Shown: positions 45,879 to 54,754 of the stretch, one piece after another | Layout: the number at the start of each line of letters is the position of its first letter | How positions within the stretch are numbered: the stretch's first letter is position 1 | NCBI RefSeq assembly: GCF_003074135.1 | Contig: NZ_PPDK01000001.1 | Span: 868,001 to 932,000, forward strand | Reading direction: 5' to 3' | Length of the DNA: 64,000 nucleotides | DNA from: Euzebya tangerina | GTDB lineage: Bacteria; Actinomycetota; Nitriliruptoria; Euzebyales; Euzebyaceae | Position numbers and translations under genes: made by a program | Notes under the pieces: generated by a model | Told to the model about the DNA's origin: nothing | The model's input: only the letters and a program-made list of their open reading frames with translations | Database searches by the model: none

Positions 45879-47635
45879 CGGGTGAGGGGCCTTCGACGGC
45901 CAGCCGGCTGCCCGATTCCTCACGCGGCTCGTTGCTCGTGGCGGCCGGGATCGCCCTCTCACGCGTCGCCGGCCTGATCCGTGAGATCACGATCGCGGCG
46001 TTCTTCGGCAACAGCGTCGCCACCGACGCCTTCAGCGCTGCATTCCGGATCCCCAACATCCTGCAGAACCTGCTGGGCGAGGGGGTCCTGTCGGCCTCCT
46101 TCATCCCGTCCTACACCGGGTTGTTGGCTCGGGGCCGCACCAAGGAGGCCGGCAAGGTGGCCGGCACCATCCTGTCCCTGCTGATCCTGGTCACGGCCGC
46201 CTTGGTCCTGGTCGGCGTGTTCGCCGCGGACACCCTGGCCGGCATCTTCGCACCCGGCTTCACCGGTGCCCGCCGCGAGCTCACCACCACACTCATCCGC
46301 GTCGTGACGCCGGGCATCGGCCTGCTGGTCCTGTCGGCCTGGTGCCTGGGGATCCTCAACAGCCACCGCCGCTTCTTCCTCTCCTACGTCGCCCCGGTCC
46401 TGTGGAACCTCGCCCAGATCGTCGGTCTGCTGGTTGCCGGCGTCTTCGCGTTCACCGAGATCGAGGGTGCGGGGACCGTGGTCACCAGCGACGCCCGGGG
46501 ATTGATCATCGTCCTGGCCTGGGCAACCGTTGCGGGTGCCGTGTTGCAGTTGGCCGTCCAGATCCCCACCGTGGCCAAGTTGGAGCCGGACCTCGAACTG
46601 TCCCTCCACATCGACCGGGAGTCCGGAACGGTCCTCAAGCGATTCCTGCCGGTGGTCGGTGCCCGCGGGGTGGTGCAGCTGAGCGCCCTGCTCGACACCC
46701 TGCTGGCGTCGTTCCTCGTGGTCGGCGCTGTGTCGGCGCTGCGGTACGGGCAGGTGCTCTACATCCTCCCGATCAGCGTGTTCGGGATGAGCATCGCCGC
46801 CTCGGAGCTGCCCGAGCTGTCGTCCGACGCTGCGGTCGGCAAGCGGGACGAACGGGTGTCCGCGATCCGCGTGCGTCTGCGGACCGGGCTGGCCCGGATC
46901 AGCTACTTCGTGGTGCCGACAGCCCTGGTGTACGTCGTCGCCGGCGACCTGATCGTCGGGACGCTGCTCCAACGAGGCGAGTTCGAGCGCAGCGACACCG
47001 TGCAGGTCTGGTCCATCATCGGGGCGTACGGGATCGGCCTCGTGGCAGCGACCTGGGCACGCCTGCTGCAATCTGCGCTCTACGGGATCGGCGACACCAC
47101 CAGCCCGGCCCGAGCCAGCCTGGCCCGGGTCGGCACCTCGCTCGTGGCCGGTGCGATCCTGATGGTGCAGTTCGACCAGATCGGCCTTGGTCCGGAGGGT
47201 CTCACCGTCGTGGGCGACCTTCCGGCCTTCTCGCTGGTTCCGGCTGAGGTGCGGGAGGCAGCTGACACGATCCCGCGCCTGGGGGCCATGGGCCTGGCGC
47301 TTGGTGTATCCGTCGGCTCGTGGGTCGAGTTGCGGCTCCTGCGCGACCGCCTGACGCGTGTCGTGGGCCGCTTCGACGTCGTCGGCGGCGTCCGGGACAA
47401 CGTGCTGCAGGCGGCGTTCCTGGCCGCTGGTACGACGGTTGTCGTGCGGCTGATCACCGAACAGGTCCCGGTCTTCGCTCGCGGGGTGCTGGCCGTCGCC
47501 GCGGCGACGATCACCTACCTGCTCGCCAGCAAGAGCCTCGGCTTCCCGCTGGCTCGTGCGCTGAACGGTCGCGGACCTGACCGCCGACCCGCCCGGACGG
47601 CCAGTGCCCGGCGGTCCAACGACGGCGGTCGTTGA
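45875..47635 (+). CDS. murJ: Lipid II flippase MurJ (MviN)
   Basis: A 586-residue polytopic protein with about 14 membrane helices, moving lipid II across the membrane for peptidoglycan synthesis. The N-terminus RVAGLIREITIAAFFGNSVATDAFSAAFRIPN and GVLSASFIPSY are family signatures with the conserved Arg residues of the cavity. GTG overlaps the DUF6049 stop (GTGA). Unlike Mycobacterium MviN, no kinase domain is fused at the C-terminus; a separate kinase gene follows after 27 bases. Confidence 0.94.
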   Translation: MTGEGPSTASRLPDSSRGSLLVAAGIALSRVAGLIREITIAAFFGNSVATDAFSAAFRIPNILQNLLGEGVLSASFIPSYTGLLARGRTKEAGKVAGTILSLLILVTAALVLVGVFAADTLAGIFAPGFTGARRELTTTLIRVVTPGIGLLVLSAWCLGILNSHRRFFLSYVAPVLWNLAQIVGLLVAGVFAFTEIEGAGTVVTSDARGLIIVLAWATVAGAVLQLAVQIPTVAKLEPDLELSLHIDRESGTVLKRFLPVVGARGVVQLSALLDTLLASFLVVGAVSALRYGQVLYILPISVFGMSIAASELPELSSDAAVGKRDERVSAIRVRLRTGLARISYFVVPTALVYVVAGDLIVGTLLQRGEFERSDTVQVWSIIGAYGIGLVAATWARLLQSALYGIGDTTSPARASLARVGTSLVAGAILMVQFDQIGLGPEGLTVVGDLPAFSLVPAEVREAADTIPRLGAMGLALGVSVGSWVELRLLRDRLTRVVGRFDVVGGVRDNVLQAAFLAAGTTVVVRLITEQVPVFARGVLAVAAATITYLLASKSLGFPLARALNGRGPDRRPARTASARRSNDGGR

Positions 47636-47662
47636 CGCCGACCTACTGTGGTGCGGAGTTCG

Positions 47663-49207
47663 ATGGGACCTCCTGCAACCTCTGATCTCCTGGCGAACCG
47701 ATACGTTCTCGAGGAGCACATCGCGGTCGGTGGCATGGCCGCTGTGTGGCGTGCTCACGATGAGGTCCTGGCCCGCACCGTGGCGATCAAGATCCTGCAC
47801 GACGACCTCTCTCGTGACGCCACGATCCGGGAGCGGTTCCGCCGTGAGGCGGTTGCCGCCGCCAAGCTGGTCCACCCGGGAATCGTCTCCCTCTTCGACA
47901 CCGGACTGGACGGCGACCGCGTCTACCTGGTCATCGAGTTCATCGACGGCCAGACCCTGGCCGACCGGCTCAAGGAGGGCCCTCTCGAGCCGGACGAGGC
48001 GGCCCGCATCACCCTCCGGATCGCCAGCGCCTTGGCCCACGCTCACGATCGCGGGATCGTCCACCGCGACATCAAGCCGGCCAACGTGCTGCTGACCGCG
48101 GACGGCGGCGTCAAGGTCACCGACTTCGGCATCGCCAAGGCCGCTCGTGATGCCAGCCTGACGATGTCGGGCCAGATCATGGGCACGGCCGCCTACGTCG
48201 CCCCCGAGCAGCTGACCGCAACCGGCGAGGCCGGCTCACCGTCGATCGATGGCCGCGCCGACCTCTACGCCCTCGGGCTGTGCCTGTACGAGATGGTCAC
48301 CGGACGCAAGGCCTTTCCGGGAACGGACCCCGTGGCGGTAGCCCGCGCGAGGCTGACCGCATCCGCCCCGCAGGCACGACGAGTGCGGGCCGACATCCCC
48401 AAGGGCCTGGAAGCCCTGATCACCGAGCTGACCGCCTTCGACCCCGAGAACCGTCCCCAGTCCGCCCACGTCGTGGTGCAGGCACTGCGCCCCTTCCAGC
48501 CGGATCCGGCCATCCCGCTGGTGACCGAGGTCGACCCACCCGCGGAGAGCGAGTCGATCCGGTCCGAACTGCGGTGGCTCTTCCCCGTCGCGGGCCTCCT
48601 CGTGCTCGCAGGGGGGCTGGTCGGCATCGGCACGCTGAGCGGGCCGGTCGAGCCGACGCAGATCTCGCTCCTGGACGCCCAGGAGGTGACCCCGCCTCCG
48701 CTCGCGGGGCCGACGGACGAACCGGAGGTGCCGGAGGCGACCCCCGAGCCCACCCCCGTCGAGTTCGGCCCCATCACCGCCTTCGACCCACCCGGCGGCG
48801 ACGGAACGGAGCAGGACGACGAGTTGGTCAACATCGCCGACGGCGATCGCGAGACCGTCTGGACCACAGAGCAGTACGACACCGCCGCCTTCGGGAACCT
48901 GAAGAACGGGGTGGGCTTCCACATCGATCTGCGGTCACCGACCGCGATCTCGTCCGTGGCGTTGACCGTTCCTCGAGGTGGCTTCGATGTCGAGTTGCGC
49001 GTCGCCGACCGTCCGGACGCCGATCCGGCGAACTGGGCGACGATACAGGCCATCAACGACATCCCCGCAGGCACCACCACGTATGGACTGCCGGACATGC
49101 CGGAGGCCCGCTATCTGCTGGTGTGGATCACCGGTGACCTGCAGCCGTTCCGGTCACAGTTCCGTGCAGAGGTAGCCGAGGTCGTGGTGACGACTTTGGC
49201 ATCCTAG
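47663..49207 (+). CDS. Ser/Thr protein kinase with extracellular discoidin-like domain
   Basis: A 514-residue receptor-type kinase. The kinase domain (about 14-280) has the VAIK lysine (Lys43), HRDIKPAN with catalytic Asp136, DFG at 154-156 and PE of the activation segment (VAPEQL), so it should be active. One membrane helix is at about 306-326, a Pro/Thr/Glu linker follows, and the outer C-terminal domain (about 370-514) is like F5/8 type C/NPCBM folds (NIADGDRETVWTTEQYD). In Mycobacterium the same kinase-plus-outer domain is fused to MviN and is a pseudokinase. ATG at 47663 is my choice; GTG at 47648 or 47651 are alternatives. Confidence 0.88.
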   Translation: MGPPATSDLLANRYVLEEHIAVGGMAAVWRAHDEVLARTVAIKILHDDLSRDATIRERFRREAVAAAKLVHPGIVSLFDTGLDGDRVYLVIEFIDGQTLADRLKEGPLEPDEAARITLRIASALAHAHDRGIVHRDIKPANVLLTADGGVKVTDFGIAKAARDASLTMSGQIMGTAAYVAPEQLTATGEAGSPSIDGRADLYALGLCLYEMVTGRKAFPGTDPVAVARARLTASAPQARRVRADIPKGLEALITELTAFDPENRPQSAHVVVQALRPFQPDPAIPLVTEVDPPAESESIRSELRWLFPVAGLLVLAGGLVGIGTLSGPVEPTQISLLDAQEVTPPPLAGPTDEPEVPEATPEPTPVEFGPITAFDPPGGDGTEQDDELVNIADGDRETVWTTEQYDTAAFGNLKNGVGFHIDLRSPTAISSVALTVPRGGFDVELRVADRPDADPANWATIQAINDIPAGTTTYGLPDMPEARYLLVWITGDLQPFRSQFRAEVAEVVVTTLAS

Positions 49208-49212
49208 TGGGG

Positions 49213-49797
49213 ATGTCCGAGACACATGCCAGCGGGGGGGAACTCGACGACGAACAGCTCGTCGCGGACTTCGTGGCGGGCGACGAGCAGGCCTACGCGG
49301 CGCTCATGGACCGCTATGCCCGGCGCGTCCACGGCATCTGCTACCGCTACTTCGGCAACACCACCGACGCGGAGGACGCGGCGCAGGACGCCTTCGTGAC
49401 GCTGTACCGCAAGGCACACCTGTTCAGCGGCAAGTCCAAGTTCTCGACCTGGATGTATCGGGTGACGACCAACGCCTGCAACGACCTGGGCCGCAAGCGA
49501 GCCCGGCGCCCGCAGAAGGCCGACGCCGAGGTGTCGGACCTGCAGCTCGAGGAGCCGACGGACGCCATCGGACAGAAGACCCTCCAACTGGAGCTGCGGA
49601 AGGCGCTGATGCAGTTGGAGCCCGACTACCGCGACGCGGTCGTCGCCCACACCGTCGAGGGGCACCCCTACGCCGACATCGCCGAACGCACGGGTGTGGC
49701 CGTGGGGACCATCAAGTCGCGGGTCCACCGGGGCCACGCGAAACTGGCCAAGATCCTGTCCGGGGAACCATCTGGCCGCGCGCCACCTCATACCTAG
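49213..49797 (+). CDS. sigM: ECF sigma factor, SigM-like
   Basis: A 194-residue ECF sigma factor. Region 2 spans DEQAYAALMDRYARRVHGICYRYFGNTTDAEDAAQDAFVTLYRK with the aromatic FSTWMYRVTTNAC; region 4 is DYRDAVVAHTVEGHPYADIAERTGVAVGTIKSRVHRG. The gene position between murJ/kinase and the trxB-trxA pair matches SigM of mycobacteria (Rv3911). ATG at 49213 follows an alternative GTG at 49207 that overlaps the kinase stop. Its anti-sigma is probably the next gene. Confidence 0.88.
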   Translation: MSETHASGGELDDEQLVADFVAGDEQAYAALMDRYARRVHGICYRYFGNTTDAEDAAQDAFVTLYRKAHLFSGKSKFSTWMYRVTTNACNDLGRKRARRPQKADAEVSDLQLEEPTDAIGQKTLQLELRKALMQLEPDYRDAVVAHTVEGHPYADIAERTGVAVGTIKSRVHRGHAKLAKILSGEPSGRAPPHT

Positions 49798-49860
49798 CGG
49801 GCACACGCCCGCCTTCCCCGACCACTCCGGTCCCATCAACGCGGATCCACCAGCCACGGC

Positions 49861-51087
49861 ATGAACCAACCACCCGACATCGCAGAGCAGCTCGCGGCCT
49901 TCCTGGCCGGCGAGCTGGATGACGACGCCGCGGCGGCTGTCCAGGCCCGGATCGATGGTGAGCCGTGGGTGGCGGAGCTGGCCGACCAGACCGCGGACAT
50001 GCTGATGGGATTGGGTCAGGTCGATCAGATCGAGCCGGCGCCCGGCTACGAGGACCGGCTCCGTGCCGCGGTCGCGCAGGAGCTGGGACGCCCGGTCGAG
50101 GACCTGGTCCCCGACGCTCGCTCGCTGGCCACGGCCGCGGCGGCAGCCACGGGCTGGGCGACCGAGAAGGAACCTCAGCCAGGTGGATCAACCGGCGCAG
50201 CACGCGCGACCCAAAGCCGGCAGGACCGCACCCGAACTGGCCGGTTCCTGGCCATCGCCGCCGGCTTTGCGCTGGTTGCCGTCGCGGCGGTGGGCACGCT
50301 GGTCAGTTCCGACTTCGGCAGCGGTGACGACGGCGACGCTGAAGCCGCAGCGGATACCGCAGAGGTGGACGACTCGGGCGATGAGGCGACGGAGGGCCGG
50401 AGCTTCGACTCGGCGGCTTCGGACGTCGGGGAGGAGTCGTTCGACGAAGAGGCCATGGCGGACGAAGCCGGGGAGGAGGCCATGGCGGAAGAGGAAGCCG
50501 TGGAAGACGAAGCCATGGAAGACGAAGCCATGGATGAGGAGGAGCCGGCCGACGACGGCGATCAGGCGCTGGCCCAGGACGAGGCCGTGGAGGAGGACGC
50601 GGCTGCGGATGCCCAGGAACCCACTGAGGGGCCCCAGGCGGCGGCAGACGCAACCGGAGCCGACCAGACAGCGGCCGCAGCGGTCGGACCCCAGCAGCTG
50701 ACGCTGGGCAGTGTTCCCGGTGGTGTCGAGGAACTGCGGACACTCGTTGCCGACGCGCCCGCGGCGACGGCGCTGCTCGGCACCCCCGTCGACCAGGTCG
50801 CCGAAACCGCCGAGAACTACCTCAGTGAGCTCCTTCGAGCCCAGCCGTACGCTGATGGGACACCCGCCGGACAGTGCCTGGAGCAGGTCCTGACCGAGGC
50901 CGCGGCCGCACCGCTGACGGCTGAGGCGGACCTGGTGCCGGCCGTGGCCGCGCGCGTGGACCTCCCTGCTGGCCCGTCCATCGCCTTTGCGATGGTGCGC
51001 TCGGCGAATGGGACGCAACTCGACCGCGTCGACGTGTACGTGGTGGATGCCGCCGACTGCACGCTGCGACAGGTCCTCGGCGGCTGA
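49861..51087 (+). CDS. Putative membrane anti-sigma factor with acidic repeats
   Basis: A 408-residue protein. Its N-terminus (about 1-75) resembles anti-sigma domains (EQLAAFLAGELDDDAAAAVQARI), but the HxxxCxxC zinc motif is absent. A membrane helix is at about 129-149. Outside, an extremely acidic stretch (about 155-270) with repeats of EDEAMEDEAMDEEE type precedes a C-terminal domain of about 120 residues. It lies 63 bases after sigM, so it is the likely partner, comparable to RsmA of mycobacteria. The partner role is inferred from place and domain shape. Confidence 0.7.
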   Translation: MNQPPDIAEQLAAFLAGELDDDAAAAVQARIDGEPWVAELADQTADMLMGLGQVDQIEPAPGYEDRLRAAVAQELGRPVEDLVPDARSLATAAAAATGWATEKEPQPGGSTGAARATQSRQDRTRTGRFLAIAAGFALVAVAAVGTLVSSDFGSGDDGDAEAAADTAEVDDSGDEATEGRSFDSAASDVGEESFDEEAMADEAGEEAMAEEEAVEDEAMEDEAMDEEEPADDGDQALAQDEAVEEDAAADAQEPTEGPQAAADATGADQTAAAAVGPQQLTLGSVPGGVEELRTLVADAPAATALLGTPVDQVAETAENYLSELLRAQPYADGTPAGQCLEQVLTEAAAAPLTAEADLVPAVAARVDLPAGPSIAFAMVRSANGTQLDRVDVYVVDAADCTLRQVLGG

Positions 51088-51118
51088 CCACCACCTGCCG
51101 GTTGGGCACCTCCGAGTC

Positions 51119-51145
51119 GGGAATACTGATCGCCTCGTGTCGTTG
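51119..51145 (+). promoter_or_regulatory. Thiol-oxidative-stress (SigR/SigH-like) promoter before trxB
   Basis: GGGAAT (51119-51124) and GTTG (51142-51145) are separated by 17 bases, close to the SigR/SigH consensus GGGAAT-N18-GTT known from trxBA in Streptomyces and mycobacteria. It lies about 68 bases upstream of the trxB ATG. Confidence 0.55.
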
Positions 51146-51212
51146 AGATCTGTCGCACGACACCCCGCACTGCACCGCCAGACGCCCCGACCCCCTCGTA
51201 GGTACTGACCCA

Positions 51213-52160
51213 ATGAGTGACTCCCCCTCCAGCGACTCTGCCCGCAACGTGGTGATCGTCGGCTCCGGCCCCGCCGGGCTCACGGCTGCCTTGTACGCCG
51301 CGCGAGCCGATCTGGAGCCCCTGGTGATCGAAGGTCAGGCGGCGGGCGGGCAACTCATGCAGACCACGGAGGTCGAGAACTTCCCGGGCTTCCCCGACGG
51401 ACGGATGGGCCCGGAGCTGATGATGGACTTCCGCAAGCAGGCGGAGAAGTTCGGGACCGAGTTCCTCACCCGCGACGTCGACGAGGTCGTCCTGACCGAC
51501 GGGTCCCCCTTCACCCTCACGGTCGGCTCCGAGGAGATCCTGGCCAAGACCGTGATCATCTCCACCGGCGCCACCGCTCGGTGGCTCGAACTGGAGAACG
51601 AGCAGCGACTCATCGGCAAGGGCGTCTCGGCCTGTGCGACCTGCGACGGCTTCTTCTTCCGGGATCGGGAGCTGCTGGTGGTCGGTGGTGGCGACTCGGC
51701 CATGGAAGAGGCGACGTTCCTGACCAAGTTCGCGTCGAAGGTCACCGTGGTCCACCGCCGCGATGAGCTGCGCGCATCCAAGATCATGCAGGACCGCGCC
51801 TTCGCCAACGACAAGATCGATTTCCTGTGGAACACCGAGGTCGTCGATGTCCTGGGTGAGGACCAGCTGACCGGAGTGGTCCTGTCCGACACCACGACCG
51901 GGGAGACCCGGGAGCACGCGACGGACGGCTTGTTCCTCGCGATCGGGCATGACCCCACCTCGGCCCTGTTCCTCGGACAGGTCGACACCGACGAGGACGG
52001 CTACATCCTGGTGGAGGAACCAACCACCGCAACGAACATCCCCGGTGTCTTCGCCGCCGGCGACATCACCGACCGGATCTACCGCCAGGCCATCTCAGCT
52101 GCCGGGCAGGGCTGCAAGGCGGCGATGGACGCCGAGCGGTGGCTCGAAGCCCAGCACTGA
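51213..52160 (+). CDS. trxB: Thioredoxin-disulfide reductase
   Basis: A 315-residue FAD enzyme that reduces thioredoxin with NADPH. FAD motif is IVGSGPAGLTAALYAARA, the redox pair is Cys141-Cys144 in CATCDG, the NADPH motif is GGGDSAMEEA, and the C-terminal ASAGDI-like FAAGDITD is present. It is followed by trxA after 87 bases, and preceded by a SigR/SigH-like promoter. Confidence 0.95.
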   Translation: MSDSPSSDSARNVVIVGSGPAGLTAALYAARADLEPLVIEGQAAGGQLMQTTEVENFPGFPDGRMGPELMMDFRKQAEKFGTEFLTRDVDEVVLTDGSPFTLTVGSEEILAKTVIISTGATARWLELENEQRLIGKGVSACATCDGFFFRDRELLVVGGGDSAMEEATFLTKFASKVTVVHRRDELRASKIMQDRAFANDKIDFLWNTEVVDVLGEDQLTGVVLSDTTTGETREHATDGLFLAIGHDPTSALFLGQVDTDEDGYILVEEPTTATNIPGVFAAGDITDRIYRQAISAAGQGCKAAMDAERWLEAQH

Positions 52161-52247
52161 CCCCTGCCCGCCACGGAATACGACGGTCAGCCGGATCGTT
52201 GATCAGACCAGATCACCCCGCCAATCAACACATGTGAGGACATGAAC

Positions 52248-52571
52248 ATGAGCAACGCCCCCGCAGTAACCGACGCCACCTGGACCGAAGAGGTGCTGCA
52301 GTCCGACAAGCCCGTCCTGATCGACTTCTGGGCTGAGTGGTGTGGCCCGTGCCGCATGGTCGCACCCGTCGTCGACGAGATCGCGCAGGAGCAGGCTGAG
52401 CACATCAAGGTCGTCAAGCTGAACGTCGACGAAAACCCCGACACGGCACGGCACTACAAGGTCATGTCCATCCCCACGATGCTGGTCGTCTCCGACGGCG
52501 TGGAGAAGAAGCGGATCGTCGGCGCCAAGGGCAAGGCTGCCCTGCTCGGCGACCTGTCGGAGTTCCTGTAG
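52248..52571 (+). CDS. trxA: Thioredoxin
   Basis: A 107-residue thioredoxin with the active site WCGPC (Cys32, Cys35) and cis-proline region SIPTM. ATG at 52248 is chosen over 52242 because GAGGA is then seven bases away. It receives electrons from TrxB. A bidirectional hairpin terminator follows. Confidence 0.95.
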   Translation: MSNAPAVTDATWTEEVLQSDKPVLIDFWAEWCGPCRMVAPVVDEIAQEQAEHIKVVKLNVDENPDTARHYKVMSIPTMLVVSDGVEKKRIVGAKGKAALLGDLSEFL

Positions 52572-52602
52572 TCGGTCGCCTCACGAATGCTGTGAGATCC
52601 CC

Positions 52603-52627
52603 CACCCCGGCCCCCGCGGCCGGGGTG
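52603..52627. terminator. Bidirectional hairpin terminator after trxA
   Basis: A perfect 10-bp stem, CACCCCGGCC/GGCCGGGGTG, with a five-base loop lies between the convergent trxA and acetyltransferase genes and is followed by TTCCCTGTCC. Confidence 0.75.
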
Positions 52628-52640
52628 TTCCCTGTCCGGA

Positions 52641-53288
52641 TCAGGGGCTGACGGCTCTCGACTCCAGTGCGGGACGGCCTCGGACGGCCTCGCGTCGCGA
52701 CAGGGTGGCTGCGACCCCGCCGAGCGCGTGGCTCATGGCCTCCGCCCACCGGATCGTCCGAGCGGTCTCGATGCGATACAGGCCCAGCTCGGCGTCCGCC
52801 CGGTAGAGCCGGAAGCCCAACGCCGTCAAGGCCGCGCCCGGCAGGATGCATGACCCCGGCCGATCGGCCTCCAGTGCGCCGTGGCGACCGAAGGCCTCCA
52901 CCGCCGCGGTCTCGTGCAGCAACGCCTCCCGCATGACCGTCTGCAAGAGCTGTCGCGCCGCGCCTGACCGCCGCACCTCCGGGTCGACCCAGATGGTGGC
53001 CAGGACCAGCGCGTCCTCGCTGACGTGCAGCCCCAGGACCCGAGTCCTGCGCAGCATCGAGGGTGGCGCGAAGACGCAGAACGCGACCAGCCGCTCATCG
53101 GCCCAGATCCCCTTGGCAGGCGCCCCCCAATCGAGCTCGACGGACTTCCACCAGGCATCCTGCCCGGCCTCGTCAGAGCCACTGTCGGTCGAGTGCGTGC
53201 CCACCTCCTCGGATTGCCAGAAGAGGCAGCCGCGGCACGGGCCTGGCAGGCTCTCCAGGTCCTCCACACGCAGGTCTCGCACCCTCAC
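52641..53288 (-). CDS. GNAT-like acetyltransferase of the oriC-proximal cluster
   Basis: A 215-residue protein beginning VRDLRVEDLESLPGPCRGCLFWQ, with an acetyltransferase core strand LVLATIWVDPEVRRSGAARQLLQTV. Relatives lie near trxA/cwlM and parB in other actinobacteria (Rv3916c-like position). CxxC near the N-terminus (PCRGC) is notable. GTG at 53288 overlaps the upstream stop (GTGA); GTG at 53282 is an alternative. The substrate is unknown. Confidence 0.7.
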   Translation of the reverse strand: MRVRDLRVEDLESLPGPCRGCLFWQSEEVGTHSTDSGSDEAGQDAWWKSVELDWGAPAKGIWADERLVAFCVFAPPSMLRRTRVLGLHVSEDALVLATIWVDPEVRRSGAARQLLQTVMREALLHETAAVEAFGRHGALEADRPGSCILPGAALTALGFRLYRADAELGLYRIETARTIRWAEAMSHALGGVAATLSRREAVRGRPALESRAVSP

Positions 53289-53452
53289 CTGATGCGTCCG
53301 TCCTCGTCCGGTCGACGCTCGGTCAGACGGGCCAGCAGGCCCACGGCCACGCCGAGCAACAGACCGACGACGGTGCGCCGCAGCAGCGCTGTGCCCTCGA
53401 GCGCTCGAGCCGAGCCGCCGGCTTCCGAGCCGGTTGGATTCGCGCCGGACAT
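53285..53452 (-). CDS. Small membrane protein
   Basis: A 55-residue protein with a Ser/Gly/Ala-rich start and one membrane helix (TVVGLLLGVAVGLLARL), then an acidic-basic tail. GGAGG lies just before the ATG at 53452, and the stop overlaps the next gene. I do not recognise the family; it is divergent from the aminotransferase. Confidence 0.6.
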   Translation of the reverse strand: MSGANPTGSEAGGSARALEGTALLRRTVVGLLLGVAVGLLARLTERRPDEDGRIR

Positions 53453-53521
53453 GGCCCTCCAGCCTACGCCATGCGCAGTGGTCCGTTCGGTGGCCGGCGG
53501 CGTCCCAACTACTCTGGAGCC

Positions 53522-54754
53522 ATGAGCGTCCTCGATCCCCATCTTGCGCGGTATGCCGCACGCGCCAAGGGCATGACAGCCAGCGAGATTCGGGCGCTGT
53601 TCGCCGTCGCCTCCCGACCCGAGGTGGTGTCCCTGGCGGGTGGCATGCCGGACGTCAGCGTCCTCGACTACGACCAGGTCGCAGCCGTCGCGGCCGAGGT
53701 CATGGCCAGCCAGGGGGACGTCGCCCTCCAGTACGGCGGCGGTCAAGGGTCTCCCGAGCTCCGCGAACAGCTCTGCACGGTCATGCGCACCGAGCACGTG
53801 AGCGCCCGGCCGGACGATCTCGTCGTCACCGCCGGAGGGCAGCAGGCCCTGGATCTCCTCGCCCGACTGTTCATCGATGCGGGCGACGTCATCGTGGCCG
53901 AAGGACCCTCCTACGTCGGTGCCCTGAGTGCCTTCGGACAGTACGAACCTCACATCGTGCACGTCCCCATGGACGAGGGTGGGCTGATTCCCGAGGCGTT
54001 GGCCGAGACACTCGACCGACTCCGCGACGAGGGCCGGACGCCGAAGATGCTGTACACGATCCCGAATCATCAGAATCCTGCCGGTGTGTCGCTCGACCTG
54101 GAACGGCGCCAGGCCATCCTGCGCTTGGCCGAGGACCACGACCTGATGGTCATCGAGGACAACCCGTACGGCATGCTCGACTTCAAGCACGAGACACGAA
54201 CCCCACTGGTGACGCTTGCGCCGGAGCGGGTGATCTACATCGGGACGCTGAGCAAGATCTTCTCCCCCGGCATGCGCGTCGGTTGGGTCCTGGCGCCCCG
54301 GTCCGTCCGTGACCGACTGGTCCTGCTGAAGGAGGCATCCGACCTCTGCCAGTCCAACGTCACCCAGGCGATCGCCGAGGCGTGGCTGCGGACCCAGCCA
54401 TGGATGGACCAGGTGCGTGCCTTCACCGAGCTCTACCGCGAGCGGTGCGACGTGATGTTGGCCGAGATCGAGACGGCCTTTCCCGCGGAGGCGGCCGTGG
54501 CTGCACCTACAGGAGGGCTGTTCGCCTGGGTCAGCCTGCCGCCTGCCATCGACACCGGAGCCATGTTGCCCCGGGCCATCAATGCCCGGGTCGCCTACGT
54601 CCCCGGACGGGCCTTCTTCGCCGATGGCGGAGGAACCCAGCAGATGCGACTCAACTTCAGCTACGCCGACAGCACCAAGATCGCCGAGGGGATCCGTCGC
54701 CTGGGCAAGCTGATAGGGGAGGAGCTGACCCTCCTGGAGGCGTTCGGCCGATGA
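53522..54754 (+). CDS. PLP-dependent aminotransferase (2-aminoadipate/MocR-like class I)
   Basis: A 410-residue fold-type I aminotransferase. The PLP lysine is Lys245 in IGTLSKIFSPGMRVGW; YTIPNHQNPAGVSL and EDNPYGML are conserved around the cofactor. ATG at 53522 has GGAG four bases upstream. Such enzymes (LysN-like) use 2-aminoadipate or aromatic/branched amino acids; the real substrate is unclear. It is translationally coupled (ATGA) to ddl, so supplying or recycling amino acids for the wall is possible. Confidence 0.85.
   Translation: MSVLDPHLARYAARAKGMTASEIRALFAVASRPEVVSLAGGMPDVSVLDYDQVAAVAAEVMASQGDVALQYGGGQGSPELREQLCTVMRTEHVSARPDDLVVTAGGQQALDLLARLFIDAGDVIVAEGPSYVGALSAFGQYEPHIVHVPMDEGGLIPEALAETLDRLRDEGRTPKMLYTIPNHQNPAGVSLDLERRQAILRLAEDHDLMVIEDNPYGMLDFKHETRTPLVTLAPERVIYIGTLSKIFSPGMRVGWVLAPRSVRDRLVLLKEASDLCQSNVTQAIAEAWLRTQPWMDQVRAFTELYRERCDVMLAEIETAFPAEAAVAAPTGGLFAWVSLPPAIDTGAMLPRAINARVAYVPGRAFFADGGGTQQMRLNFSYADSTKIAEGIRRLGKLIGEELTLLEAFGR

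Noticed and set aside
45959-48064. Long minus-strand open frame opposite murJ and the kinase
   Set aside because: Composition is low-complexity Asp/Gln/His/Arg; the plus strand encodes clear MurJ and kinase motifs.
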